A DNA stretch of 64,000 bases from Cyclobacteriaceae bacterium (lineage in GTDB: Bacteria > Bacteroidota > Bacteroidia > Cytophagales > Cyclobacteriaceae). Location of the stretch: NCBI GenBank assembly GCA_003565295.1, contig PXCO01000184.1:37140-101139 (forward strand), written 5' to 3'. The position numbers and the translations under genes are program-made. Positions 30,251 to 40,284 of the stretch are shown piece after piece. The notes beneath the pieces were generated by a model that saw only the letters and a program-made list of their open reading frames with translations, searched no databases and had not been told where the DNA came from. Positions within the stretch are counted from its first letter, which is position 1. Every line of letters starts with the position of its first letter.

Positions 30251-31183
30251 TTATTGAATTTGTTCCAATTTGGCATGTTTGCCCTCATTTCCTTGCACCT
30301 GATAGCCGTTCTCGAGTATAAAGGAAACGATTGGGGTAGGGTCTTGCAGAGAGTGCGGGTGATGCCCTACACTATCTTTTAGGATGAGATGGATACTGCT
30401 ACCATGTTTTTCAAATAAGTCCATCAAAGGATAGGTGTTTTCCTCCATGGGCACTACATCGTCCAGGGCCCCACAGACATGAATGACCGGGATTTTAGCC
30501 TGGGCCACAGAATAGGCATTGAAAAGAGGGATGTCTTCATAGCCCTTCGCAGCTTCTTCATCGAGCCCATAGGCGTCCAAGAGTTTCTCCCAATCGGGCT
30601 TGGATCCTTCACCCCTTCCCATTCCTCCCGGCCAGCTTTTGATGTCACATACCGGGGCATCCGCATAAATGCAAGTGACCTTATCGGTATTTTTAGAGGC
30701 CCAATTATAAACGTACAGTCCTCCTCTGCTCATACCCTCTAAGACACATTTTGCATTCAATGCATAATTTTCCAACAAATAGACATAGAAATTATTCCAT
30801 AATGCCACTGCCTTTGGGCTCCCGTACAAGTTGGGGGCATCCACAAATACCAAATGAAAGCCCTGCTCTAGCAACGCCAAATCCACTTGTGGTTCATGTG
30901 CCCAAAATCTGGCCCTCCACACCCATGGGTTATCAGTGGCAGGAACCTGAGGTTTTACCACTACTGCGGGATATCCTTCAAAATTAAACCGGTCTTGTTC
31001 AAAGCGGGAAAAAGGATCCTCCGATCCTGATGTTGCAAAAAACTGATTTAATGCAAAATAAAGAATTGCCCCCACCAATAGCCCAAGAATAAATAATAGG
31101 ATTTTGTTCTTCCTCATCATCACCAAAAAGCTTTGTTTTATTTTCGCCACAAAAGTAACTAATCGCAGGTGAATCATAATCAT
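30251..31183 (-). CDS. Alpha/beta hydrolase, membrane-anchored or secreted
   Basis: GMSRGGLYVYNWASKNTDKV (GxSxG-like), HVCGALDDVVPMEENTY, VGHHPHSLQDPTPI; N-terminal TM. Start may be ~31117. Confidence 0.82.
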   Translation of the reverse strand: MIMIHLRLVTFVAKIKQSFLVMMRKNKILLFILGLLVGAILYFALNQFFATSGSEDPFSRFEQDRFNFEGYPAVVVKPQVPATDNPWVWRARFWAHEPQVDLALLEQGFHLVFVDAPNLYGSPKAVALWNNFYVYLLENYALNAKCVLEGMSRGGLYVYNWASKNTDKVTCIYADAPVCDIKSWPGGMGRGEGSKPDWEKLLDAYGLDEEAAKGYEDIPLFNAYSVAQAKIPVIHVCGALDDVVPMEENTYPLMDLFEKHGSSIHLILKDSVGHHPHSLQDPTPIVSFILENGYQVQGNEGKHAKLEQIQ

Positions 31184-31193
31184 TTCCTCAATC

Positions 31194-32366
31194 TCAAATT
31201 ATCCGTGCTCTTCCTGAAAAATACCCAAATAGCCCAAAAAGAAAAGTGGATCCAAGCATCAGGAAAATCAGTAGGTCCCAGTCCTGCCAAATATCATAGG
31301 CCATTCCAAAAAACAAGGGCCCAAAAGCAGCCAGATAATAGCCAGAAGATTGAGCCATTCCGGACAATGATGCCGTAGTCTGGTCCCTTGAGGTTCTCAG
31401 CGCAATTAAGGTATATGCCATGCTAATGCTTGCACCCATGCACAGTCCAGTAATGGCTATCCCCAGTAGGTTTATACCAATGCCCAAGGGAAATAATAAG
31501 CTAAAGCCCAATAGATAGGTAAGGCTGAGCAAAAGGTTGAGACCGGATTGCTGTTGATATCGGGTGGCGACGATGGGTGCCAAAAATGTGCCTATCAGCG
31601 CAGTAATTTGCATAAAAGAGGCGGCATACCCTGCCTCCGATGCACTCATACCCCTTGAAATCAACATGTCCGGCAGCCATGTGATCAAGGTGAAAAACAT
31701 AAGGGATTGCACACCCATAAAAGAGCTAACCTGCCATGCCAAGCTTGATTTCCAAACGTTTACCTTCGCGGTAGTTTGAGCCATATTTTGAGAAGTTGAC
31801 GGATGCGGACGTATATGTGGATACCATAATATCAAGGTGATCACCAGCATACTGGCCCAAAATAAGAGGGAGCCCCTCCAGCCCCAGGCCTGGGAAAGAG
31901 GTACACTTACCGCAGAAGCTATGGCGGCCATTAAGGTCATACCAGTGGTGTACATGCCGGTGATTTTCCCTGTCTTTCCTGGCAGACGATTCTTCACCAA
32001 AGGGATCAGTAGCACATTGCAAACCACTATACCAATTCCTGTCAAGGCAGTTCCAAAAAACAATAGCCAGGTGCCACCCACCACCCTTAATGCTGTCCCT
32101 GTCAATAGTACCAACAGGCCTATGAAAATCGCCTTGGCATGTCCGAAACGTTGGCCGAAACTGGCCGAAAACAATGAAAAGGTAGCAAAAGTAAGTAAAG
32201 GCAAGGTGGTTAAAAACCCCGCCCACGCATTACTGAGGGCCAAATCAGAACGGATCATGGGAATCAATGGCCCTACAGCTGTAATAGAAGGCCTTAGGTT
32301 AAAGGAGACCAGTAATATCCCTAAAATCAAAAAAGATGGCTTATTGGTACGTAAGGCATTTCGCAT
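31194..32366 (-). CDS. MFS transporter (CynX/NimT-like)
   Basis: SFNLRPSITAVGPLIPMIRSDLALSNAWAGFLTTLPLLTFATFSLFSASFGQRFGHAKAIFIGLLVLLTGTALR. Confidence 0.9.
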   Translation of the reverse strand: MRNALRTNKPSFLILGILLVSFNLRPSITAVGPLIPMIRSDLALSNAWAGFLTTLPLLTFATFSLFSASFGQRFGHAKAIFIGLLVLLTGTALRVVGGTWLLFFGTALTGIGIVVCNVLLIPLVKNRLPGKTGKITGMYTTGMTLMAAIASAVSVPLSQAWGWRGSLLFWASMLVITLILWYPHIRPHPSTSQNMAQTTAKVNVWKSSLAWQVSSFMGVQSLMFFTLITWLPDMLISRGMSASEAGYAASFMQITALIGTFLAPIVATRYQQQSGLNLLLSLTYLLGFSLLFPLGIGINLLGIAITGLCMGASISMAYTLIALRTSRDQTTASLSGMAQSSGYYLAAFGPLFFGMAYDIWQDWDLLIFLMLGSTFLFGLFGYFSGRARII

Positions 32367-32546
32367 GCTGCAAAAATAGAGCTTAAAAACAATATCCTAT
32401 CTCTATCAACCCCGTATATGTAAAAAATGGCCCCCCTAACCTGCCTATTTCGGGGTTCTCGAAATAATCATTGCCCATTTGGGCTAAATGTGTATTTTAA
32501 TGGTATTGTTCCCATCTAACTGTGAGCATTAGCTAGTAAAAAACCA

Positions 32547-33917
32547 ATGGAACTTTATGCCAAAATATTGAATTTCACAATGCCCCTATTCTTATTGCTT
32601 ATCCTTCTAGAGGTAATCGTGGAAAGAAAGTTGGGCAAGAGGGTATTTCGTAGTATGGATGCGGTATCTAGCATTAGCTCCGGTATTACCAATGTGATTA
32701 AGGATGTGCTGGGGCTTACTGTTTCCTTCTTCACCTATGAATGGATGCTGTCGCATTTGGCAATATTTGAAGTTACCCCCACCTGGTGGGTATATCTCAT
32801 CACCTTCATCGTTGTGGATTTTAAAGGATATTGGACACACCGATGGGAACATAAGATTAATTTTTTATGGAACAGGCATGTCATCCATCACAGCAGTGAG
32901 GATTTTAACCTGGCCTGTGCGCTCCGGCAGACTATTTCTACCGTTTTCGATTATTTTACCTTTTTACTACTTCCGGCAGCTCTTATTGGAATCCCCGTAG
33001 AGGTGATCGTGGTTGTAATCCCCATCCATCTTTTTTTGCAGTTTTGGTACCATACTCAATTGATTGGAAATTTAGGTTTTTGGGAAAAAATCATCGTAAC
33101 CCCGTCCCATCATAGGGTACACCATGCGGTAAACAAAGAATACATCGACAAAAATCTGGGTCAGATCTTTATCGTTTGGGACAAATGGTTTGGCACCTTT
33201 CAAAAAGAGCTGCCCAATTTACCTTGTGTATATGGCATAAGTAGGCCGGCACGTACCTGGAACCCCATCAAAATCAACTTTCAACATTTCGGGCTTTTGG
33301 CAAGAGATGCCTTTTATACCAAAAATTGGAAGGATAAATTCAGACTTTGGTTTATGCCCACAGGGTGGAGGCCAAAGGATGTAGAAAAACGATTTCCAGT
33401 TTCTACCATGTACAATTCTGGAGCCTATGAAAAATATGATACCTCAGCTAGCCCAATGCTGAGGGGATGGTCATGGACTCAATTGTTTTTTAATTATGCA
33501 CTATTGATTTACCTCTTCGCATTTATCGGAAGTATAGGTTGGTGGAATGCTTTAGCATACGGACTATTCGTTATTTGCTCGGTATATGCATATACTGACC
33601 TGATGGATGGTAACCGTTCTGCATTTCTTTGGGAAACCTTCAAGGGGGTGGCGATACTGTGCTTCATTTTGTTTACTGGTGATTGGTTTGGGGCTGGGCC
33701 ACTATTGGGTGCCTGGGCACCCATACTGGTGGCGACTTACCAAGTAATTGCCATAGCCATGAGTGCATATTTTGTTTTTTGGGAAAAAATAAAAAGGCCA
33801 ACAATCCCTAATACCTCCGAAGAGCAGAAAGATCATCAAGAAAGTAACATGCAGGGTGCTTTTCCATCCCGATTTTTGGATAATAGTCCACTGCTTTCGG
33901 AGCGGAAAGCAGAATAA
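32547..33917 (+). CDS. Sterol desaturase / fatty acid hydroxylase superfamily protein
   Basis: Histidine boxes HRWEHKINFLWNRHVIHHSSEDFN, PSHHRVHHAVN; multiple TM segments. Confidence 0.92.
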   Translation: MELYAKILNFTMPLFLLLILLEVIVERKLGKRVFRSMDAVSSISSGITNVIKDVLGLTVSFFTYEWMLSHLAIFEVTPTWWVYLITFIVVDFKGYWTHRWEHKINFLWNRHVIHHSSEDFNLACALRQTISTVFDYFTFLLLPAALIGIPVEVIVVVIPIHLFLQFWYHTQLIGNLGFWEKIIVTPSHHRVHHAVNKEYIDKNLGQIFIVWDKWFGTFQKELPNLPCVYGISRPARTWNPIKINFQHFGLLARDAFYTKNWKDKFRLWFMPTGWRPKDVEKRFPVSTMYNSGAYEKYDTSASPMLRGWSWTQLFFNYALLIYLFAFIGSIGWWNALAYGLFVICSVYAYTDLMDGNRSAFLWETFKGVAILCFILFTGDWFGAGPLLGAWAPILVATYQVIAIAMSAYFVFWEKIKRPTIPNTSEEQKDHQESNMQGAFPSRFLDNSPLLSERKAE

Positions 33918-34272
33918 GCTTGGCCATGGGAGCACACTCCTTTGTCATTTTGATCAAGGTTGTGCCTATTCCCTGCCCCTGATACGCCTGATCCACGGCA
34001 AGGTCAGACAAATAGGTGCAATAGCTATAATCGGTTAAAGCCCTGGATATCCCCACCAGTTTTTCCCCGGCCCAGGCAGTAATCATTAGTTGAGCATGGT
34101 CGAGCATATGCTGAAGCCGGTCAAGGTCTTCGATGGGCCTCCTTTCCCCCAAAGTGGAAAGGACCAATATATCCCTGAACTGTGCTGCGTCAATTTTAGT
34201 GTCTTGGGAATAGGTAATTGTTTCTTTCATAATCCATGTAAAAAGCAAAAGGAATTGATGTATAAATTGTCC
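33808..34272 (-). CDS. GNAT family N-acetyltransferase
   Basis: AWAGEKLVGISRALTDYSYCTYLSDLAVDQAYQGQGIGTTLIKMTKE; C-terminal coding overlaps the convergent desaturase ORF. Start is approximate (an internal Met is likely, ORF-track start 34338). Confidence 0.85.
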   Translation of the reverse strand, partial: GQFIHQFLLLFTWIMKETITYSQDTKIDAAQFRDILVLSTLGERRPIEDLDRLQHMLDHAQLMITAWAGEKLVGISRALTDYSYCTYLSDLAVDQAYQGQGIGTTLIKMTKECAPMAKLILLSAPKAVDYYPKIGMEKHPACYFLDDLSALRRY

Positions 34273-34362
34273 AAAGGTCTTTAGTTCTATCCCAATTTGC
34301 AATATATTGCAATGAGTAAATTTCAAGCATTTAATCATTTAACCCATTAAACCCATTCAAAC

Positions 34363-35490
34363 ATGAAATCAAGAAGAGATTTTTTACACAAAATTACCCT
34401 TTCGGCTATGGCCATTCCCTTTGTGCATCACCTTCAGGCGACACCAACAAGCAATCATATCATGGTAGGAAATAATCGGGAGGAAGTATTAAGAGTGGCC
34501 ATCATGGGATTGGGAAGTTACGGCACCCGTGTGGCTGAGGCCATGAAAGACAGCAAAAAATCCAAATTGGTAGGAGTTATCAGTGGCACCCCTTCCAAAA
34601 TCAAGGATTGGCAATCCAAATATGGCATCCCCGAAAAAAACTGCTACAATTATGAGAATTTTGACCAAATAAAAGACAACCCGGATATTGATGCGGTGTA
34701 TATCATCACCCCAAATGCCTTGCACAAAGACCAAACGATAAGGGTGGCCAATGCCGGGAAACATGTAATCTGTGAAAAGCCCATGGGGCTGAATGAACAG
34801 GAAGGCCGGGAAATGGTGGAGGCATGTAAAAAAAACGATGTAAAACTTTTAGTGGGGTACAGGATGAGACTGGAACCCAACACCCTGGAAATAGTACGCA
34901 TGCGCGAAGAAGGTGAACTGGGAAAGATCATGTTTTTTCAAGGATTAAGTGGGTTTAGAATAGGTAACCCCGATCAATGGAGACTGGACAAGGAGCTTGC
35001 CGGTGGTGGTGCCATGATGGACATAGGAATTTACTCTGTCAACGGGGCAAGGTATATGGTGGGTGAAGATCCAATTTGGGTAACCGCCCAAGAGACCAAA
35101 ACAGATCCGGAAAAATTCAAAGAGGGTGTGGATGAAACCATACAATTCCAATTCGGCTTTCCCAGTGGTGCAGTGGCTTCGTGCCTATCCACTTATAACA
35201 TGAGCCATTTAGACCGGTTTTTCCTTAATGGTCAAAAAGGCTTTGCCGAGTTACAACCTGCCACGGGATATGGTCCAATTAAGGGCCGTACGCATCAGGG
35301 GCCTTTGGAAAAACCCCATGTTACCCATCAAACCCTTCAAATGGACGAAATGTCCGATATCATATTGAGAGGAAAAGAACCAAAACTACCCCTTGACGGA
35401 GTTGAGGGCACCAAGGACTTGATCATCATTGATGCCATCTATAAAGCAGTGGCTTCCGGCCAAAAAGAAAAAATCAACATCAATATTTGA
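34363..35490 (+). CDS. Gfo/Idh/MocA family oxidoreductase with Tat-like signal
   Basis: MKSRRDFLHKITLSAMAIPF; LRVAIMGLGSYGTRVAEAM; GKHVICEKPMGLNEQEGREMVEAC. Confidence 0.93.
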   Translation: MKSRRDFLHKITLSAMAIPFVHHLQATPTSNHIMVGNNREEVLRVAIMGLGSYGTRVAEAMKDSKKSKLVGVISGTPSKIKDWQSKYGIPEKNCYNYENFDQIKDNPDIDAVYIITPNALHKDQTIRVANAGKHVICEKPMGLNEQEGREMVEACKKNDVKLLVGYRMRLEPNTLEIVRMREEGELGKIMFFQGLSGFRIGNPDQWRLDKELAGGGAMMDIGIYSVNGARYMVGEDPIWVTAQETKTDPEKFKEGVDETIQFQFGFPSGAVASCLSTYNMSHLDRFFLNGQKGFAELQPATGYGPIKGRTHQGPLEKPHVTHQTLQMDEMSDIILRGKEPKLPLDGVEGTKDLIIIDAIYKAVASGQKEKININI

Positions 35491-35531
35491 TCAGATTTCT
35501 TCCCCGGTTTTAGCTACCGGACACTTAAATA

Positions 35532-35557
35532 AAGGGGAAGCGACGATGCTTCCCCTT
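35532..35557. terminator. Hairpin between convergent genes
   Basis: AAGGGGAAGC-GACGAT-GCTTCCCCTT, perfect 10 bp stem between ORFs ending 35490 (+) and 35601 (-). Confidence 0.75.
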
Positions 35558-35600
35558 ATCTATTTGTAATTCATTATTTCAGGCCATAAGGCGTGCTGGT

Positions 35601-36953
35601 CTAATATCCGGCATTTTGATCCAGATTGGGGTTAAGGTCCAGTTCCAACTGTGGAACCGGGAATACAAAGCGTTGTTGGGAGGGCACGCCAAGGACTTCC
35701 GACGCTAAGCCGGTCCGGCATAGGTCAAACCACACCTCCGACTCAAACATCATCTCTTTTCTTTTCTCTTCCTGTACGGCCCTCACAAACTCCTCCAGGC
35801 TCAGCCCCGGAGAAATTGGTTCCAAACCAGCTCTTTCACGAATTATGTTTAAGCTTTCTATGGCCTGATTGTTTGGGGCATTATTACTTCTTGCCGAAGC
35901 TTCTGCATGAATCAGGTGCACTTCTCCCAGTCTTAGGACGGGTATGTTCTGAGCGGGAGGGTTAAAGTTCCTGTATTTACCCACATAGAGCCTTTCGGCC
36001 CCTGTGTTGTCCTGGGCCCTTCTCAAGGTGAAGTCCCTTCTTAAATCTCCCTCTTCAAAGACCTCGCTTGCAGATTCCCTTGCAAAAAATTCTTGTCTAG
36101 AAGCGGGGTTTGCATTTTGTACAAAGGTATTCGGGGTTTGCTGATCAAACTGCAACTCAAACAATGCCTCTTCCGTGTTTTCATTCAGCCAAATATCTTC
36201 GAAATTTGAAACCAATCCATATCCTCCTGTGGCCAGTACCTCGGTGGCCAATTGAGCAGATTCACTGAAATTGCCGGCATATAAATTCACCTTGGCCAGT
36301 AAAGCCTTTGCGGCAATACCACTGGCGCGACCTTTTTGTGAGCCAGAAGCCATCATTGGTAAGGTGCTGGCCTGTTCCAGGTCTTGAATAATGGACGCAT
36401 AAATGTCCCCCACGGCATTTCGGCTTACCCTTAAATCCGCACTAGTGCTCTGTTCCGAAGTAGGAATCAGAATCAGCGGTACCTCACCCCAACCCCTGGT
36501 TAGATTGAAGTAGGCCAACGCCCGAATAAACCTTGCCTCATTCACCAGGTTTTGCAGCGCAGTATTATTGTGAAAACCTTCTATTTCGGGGGCATACGTA
36601 ATAATATTGTTACATGCATTGATAGTGCCGTAAAAAGCAGTCCACATATTCAGCGACCAAGGGTTGTCTATCCTTATGGAAAAGTTGGTATATTCCATGT
36701 ATTCCGGGAACCCGGAGATATGTTCCATATGACCTGCAGCAAATTCAGGCACCACAATAAAGGCCTGGCCATAACTGAATGAGGTAGTGAGGCTTCTGTA
36801 AGCACCGATCACCGCCGTCCTAGTGGTAGGCTCATCCGCAAAAAAGGTGGCCTGACTCAATTGATCAATGGGTTGTTTATCAATAAAATCATCACAGGCA
36901 GCAAGTAGCTGCAACAGTGTCAGACAAAGGGCAATTATTTTTATATTTTTCAT
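35601..36953 (-). CDS. SusD/RagB family lipoprotein
   Basis: Lipobox LLAAC; LRLGEVHLIHAEASARSNN, INIIRERAGLEP, EEKRKEMMFESEVWFDLCRTG. Confidence 0.93.
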   Translation of the reverse strand: MKNIKIIALCLTLLQLLAACDDFIDKQPIDQLSQATFFADEPTTRTAVIGAYRSLTTSFSYGQAFIVVPEFAAGHMEHISGFPEYMEYTNFSIRIDNPWSLNMWTAFYGTINACNNIITYAPEIEGFHNNTALQNLVNEARFIRALAYFNLTRGWGEVPLILIPTSEQSTSADLRVSRNAVGDIYASIIQDLEQASTLPMMASGSQKGRASGIAAKALLAKVNLYAGNFSESAQLATEVLATGGYGLVSNFEDIWLNENTEEALFELQFDQQTPNTFVQNANPASRQEFFARESASEVFEEGDLRRDFTLRRAQDNTGAERLYVGKYRNFNPPAQNIPVLRLGEVHLIHAEASARSNNAPNNQAIESLNIIRERAGLEPISPGLSLEEFVRAVQEEKRKEMMFESEVWFDLCRTGLASEVLGVPSQQRFVFPVPQLELDLNPNLDQNAGY

Positions 36954-36964
36954 GGCTAAACGAA

Positions 36965-39964
36965 TTAAAAGGTGATGGATAAACCTCCGGTAAAAATTCT
37001 CGGTTGAGGGTAATTGGAGTGGTCCGTTCCATACGCAATGCCATCGCTAGACATGGCATTTACCTCCGGATCATACCCTGTATATTTGGTAAAGACAAAG
37101 GCGTTTTGGATGGTAGTGTAGATTCTCATATTGGATAGTTTCAACCTTTCTAGAACCGGAGAAGGCAAAGTGTACCCAAAAGAGATGTTTCTGATCCTGA
37201 AGAAAGAGCCGTCCTCCACCCAGCGGGTGGATACCGCGGCATTGTCCAAACTGCCGGGGGAAGGTCTGGGCACATCAGTAATGTCGCCTGGCTGCCTCCA
37301 TCTTCGGGTCCAGGCACTGTCTCCATTCCCACTCAAGTTAAAACCCGAAAACCTGTAAAAAGCCGTATAATTATAAAGATCCACTCCTCCCACAAATTGA
37401 CCCATCACGCTTAGGTCAAAGTTTTTGTAAAAGAAGTTATTGGTGACACCACCATAAAAATCGGGGTTAGGATCACCGATGATTCTCCGGTCCTCCTGCC
37501 TGTTAGGCGGCCCTAGGCTCCCATCTTCCCTCTCAAAGTCTATCATGCCAGTTTCGGGATTTACCCCATGCATGGCCCAGCCAAAAAATGACCCCAGTGG
37601 AAGTCCCTCCCTTGCAATGTTAAAATTACCTATGCCCCCCAATAGGTCGCCTTCCGGAAGGTTCATGACGGTATTTCTGTTAAAGGTCATATTGAAGGAA
37701 GTATTCCAGACAAATTCTCCCGTCAAATTTCTGGTACTCACTTCAAACTCCAATCCTTTGTTTTGGATCTCGCCCAGGTTGGTAAAGGTATTCTGGTAAC
37801 CGGAGGTACGCGGAATTTGCACTTGAATAAGCAGATCCCTGGTATTCTTCACATAATAATCCGCCAACACCTGTACCCTGCCGTCAAATAGCCCAAAATC
37901 AAGACCGAAGTTAAACTGCTCGGTGGTTTCCCAGCCTAGCTCCCCGCTACCATAAACATTGGGCAAGAACCCCGGCTGCTGGTTGTAAACCTGTCCCCCT
38001 GAATACAATATCTGGTTCACGTAATTTGGAATTTCCTGGTTACCTGTCAGGCCCCAGCTTGTCCTTAGTTTTAGGTCTTCAAATAAACCATTGTCTTTTA
38101 AAAAATTTTCTTCCCCCAGTCTCCAGGCAAAGGCCATGGCGGGGAAATGTCCGTACTTGTTCAGGGCCCCAAAACGGGAGGAACCGTCTATCCTGTAATT
38201 AAGAGAAAAGAGGTATTTGTCGTCCAGGTTGTAATTGACCCTTGAAAAGTAGGAGACTATACTCCATTCCTGAACACTGGCGTTGGCACCGCTTACTATA
38301 CCCCCGGCGCTTATTACCGGGATCTCATTGAAGGGAAAGTTGGTCCTGCGGGCATCGGTAAAGCCAAAACGGGATTCTTGAAAGGAAATTCCCAGAATGG
38401 CGTCTACACTATGCCTTTCCCCAAAACCTTGGTTATACCGAAGAAAATTTTCATTTAACCACAGCTGGTCTTTGGTAAACCTGCTGCCCCCAAGTCCAAT
38501 ACCCTGATTAAACCTCACGCCAAAAGGAGGCAGAAAAAAGGTCTCCTCAATGTTGTTGATATCCACCCCAATATTTGTTTTGAAGGAAAGTGCATCGGAG
38601 AATTGGTATGTGGCACCCACATTGGTAAGCAGCCGTAAGTTTTCAGCATTATTAGTGGGTAAGGTAAGCCATGCCACAGGGTTTTCCCTAGAGGTCACTT
38701 GTGGATCAAAGACAAATTCACCTGACTCATCCCTTACCGGGAGGGTGGGAGGTGTAACCAGGCCATTTCGAATAGGTGCAGACCTGGAATTCTCTTCCTG
38801 AATTCTTCTGTTAAAGGCCCGTGTAATATTTACATTGGCATTGAACTGCAGCTTTTCGCTGTGTTGGTGGTCCAGGTTTAGCCGAAAACTTAAGCGGTCA
38901 AAACCGGAGTTTAGTATAGTGCCCTCCTGGTTGTAATACCCAAAGGAAGTATAATATTGCGTCTTTTCACTACCTCCCGTGGCCGAGATCTCATAGTTTT
39001 GGATAGGGGCGGTACGGAAAGTTTCCCGCTGCCAATCCACATCTACATTGGGATTCAGCAGGTCAGGATGAGGGCTACCTCCCTGGGGTCTATAACTCCA
39101 TAAGTCTTGAATATAATCTATATACTCCGGGGCGTTCATAAATGGCAACCATCTTTCCCTAGGTACTTCAGACACCCCTGCATAGGCATTGATGCTAATT
39201 TGACTTTCATTAGCCCTCCCCCTTTTCGTGGTGACCATCACCACCCCATTGGAAGCCCTGGCTCCGTAAATGGCAGTGGCAGCGGCATCTTTTAGCACCT
39301 CCACCGAGGCAATGTCATTGGGGTTTATGGATGCCAAAATATTGATCCCTTGATCTGCCCCTCCAAAGTTGAAATCCTGGCCTCCCCGAAAATTGGTACT
39401 GCTATTCACGGGTACACCATCGATTACATACAAGGGTTCTGAACTTGCATTGATGGAGGTGGTTCCCCTAATTCGAATGCTTATCCCACCTCCAGGAGTG
39501 CCTGAGTTTTGAGTAACCTGTACCCCTCCAGCCTTTCCCTGGATAGCTTGGGTCAGTGAAGGCAATGGGTCTCTCTCAATTTCATCACTGCTGATGGTAC
39601 TTACAGCACTTGTCAGTCTTTTCCGATCCATGGTACCATATCCTACGACCACGACTTCATCCAATCTCTGCTGGTCTTCTGCCATGAAGATGTCAAAATT
39701 ACTTTGATTACCGATAGGCACTTCTTTCCTTGTTAGGCCAATATAGGAAAAGACTAAGATCCTGCCTTGATCGGGTAAGTTGAGGGCAAACCTTCCATCT
39801 TCATCAGTCACTACGCCTGTGCCCGTCTCCTTCACCATGATACTTACACCCGGTATGGGTTCACGATCAGCTTCGGAACGTACCGTTCCAGTAATTTCAC
39901 GCTGCGCTACTGCAAATTGGCACATGGCCAAGTAAAAGCACAAAAGGGATAAAATTTTTTTCAT
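36965..39964 (-). CDS. SusC/RagA family TonB-linked outer membrane protein
   Basis: REITGTVRSEADREPIPGVSIMVKETGTGVVTDEDGRF, DEVVVVGYGTMDRKRLTSAVSTISSDEI, plug and barrel; paired with SusD. Confidence 0.96.
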   Translation of the reverse strand: MKKILSLLCFYLAMCQFAVAQREITGTVRSEADREPIPGVSIMVKETGTGVVTDEDGRFALNLPDQGRILVFSYIGLTRKEVPIGNQSNFDIFMAEDQQRLDEVVVVGYGTMDRKRLTSAVSTISSDEIERDPLPSLTQAIQGKAGGVQVTQNSGTPGGGISIRIRGTTSINASSEPLYVIDGVPVNSSTNFRGGQDFNFGGADQGINILASINPNDIASVEVLKDAAATAIYGARASNGVVMVTTKRGRANESQISINAYAGVSEVPRERWLPFMNAPEYIDYIQDLWSYRPQGGSPHPDLLNPNVDVDWQRETFRTAPIQNYEISATGGSEKTQYYTSFGYYNQEGTILNSGFDRLSFRLNLDHQHSEKLQFNANVNITRAFNRRIQEENSRSAPIRNGLVTPPTLPVRDESGEFVFDPQVTSRENPVAWLTLPTNNAENLRLLTNVGATYQFSDALSFKTNIGVDINNIEETFFLPPFGVRFNQGIGLGGSRFTKDQLWLNENFLRYNQGFGERHSVDAILGISFQESRFGFTDARRTNFPFNEIPVISAGGIVSGANASVQEWSIVSYFSRVNYNLDDKYLFSLNYRIDGSSRFGALNKYGHFPAMAFAWRLGEENFLKDNGLFEDLKLRTSWGLTGNQEIPNYVNQILYSGGQVYNQQPGFLPNVYGSGELGWETTEQFNFGLDFGLFDGRVQVLADYYVKNTRDLLIQVQIPRTSGYQNTFTNLGEIQNKGLEFEVSTRNLTGEFVWNTSFNMTFNRNTVMNLPEGDLLGGIGNFNIAREGLPLGSFFGWAMHGVNPETGMIDFEREDGSLGPPNRQEDRRIIGDPNPDFYGGVTNNFFYKNFDLSVMGQFVGGVDLYNYTAFYRFSGFNLSGNGDSAWTRRWRQPGDITDVPRPSPGSLDNAAVSTRWVEDGSFFRIRNISFGYTLPSPVLERLKLSNMRIYTTIQNAFVFTKYTGYDPEVNAMSSDGIAYGTDHSNYPQPRIFTGGLSITF

Positions 39965-40284
39965 AGAAATTTTTTTAAGTTGATATATGGAAAAAAGTTC
40001 TAGAAAAATAAATAATTAATTTTAAATGTGATAGATTATTTAGTTTATTTTACTAAAAAATTATTCATGGTAAAGGATCAATAGTAGTTAAGATAAATCC
40101 AACAACTTTTTATTATCTAGAATATACCTCATGTGGATATTCAGTAATGACTCTTCATTCCACAAAACACTTGAATTTTCAAATTCTAAGCAGTGTTAAT
40201 GCCCGGAGCGGATTTTTGTTCTGTGAAAGATTATTTAATTTTATCAAAACCAGATTTTTAAACCCTTCTTTTCCACCTCGGATT

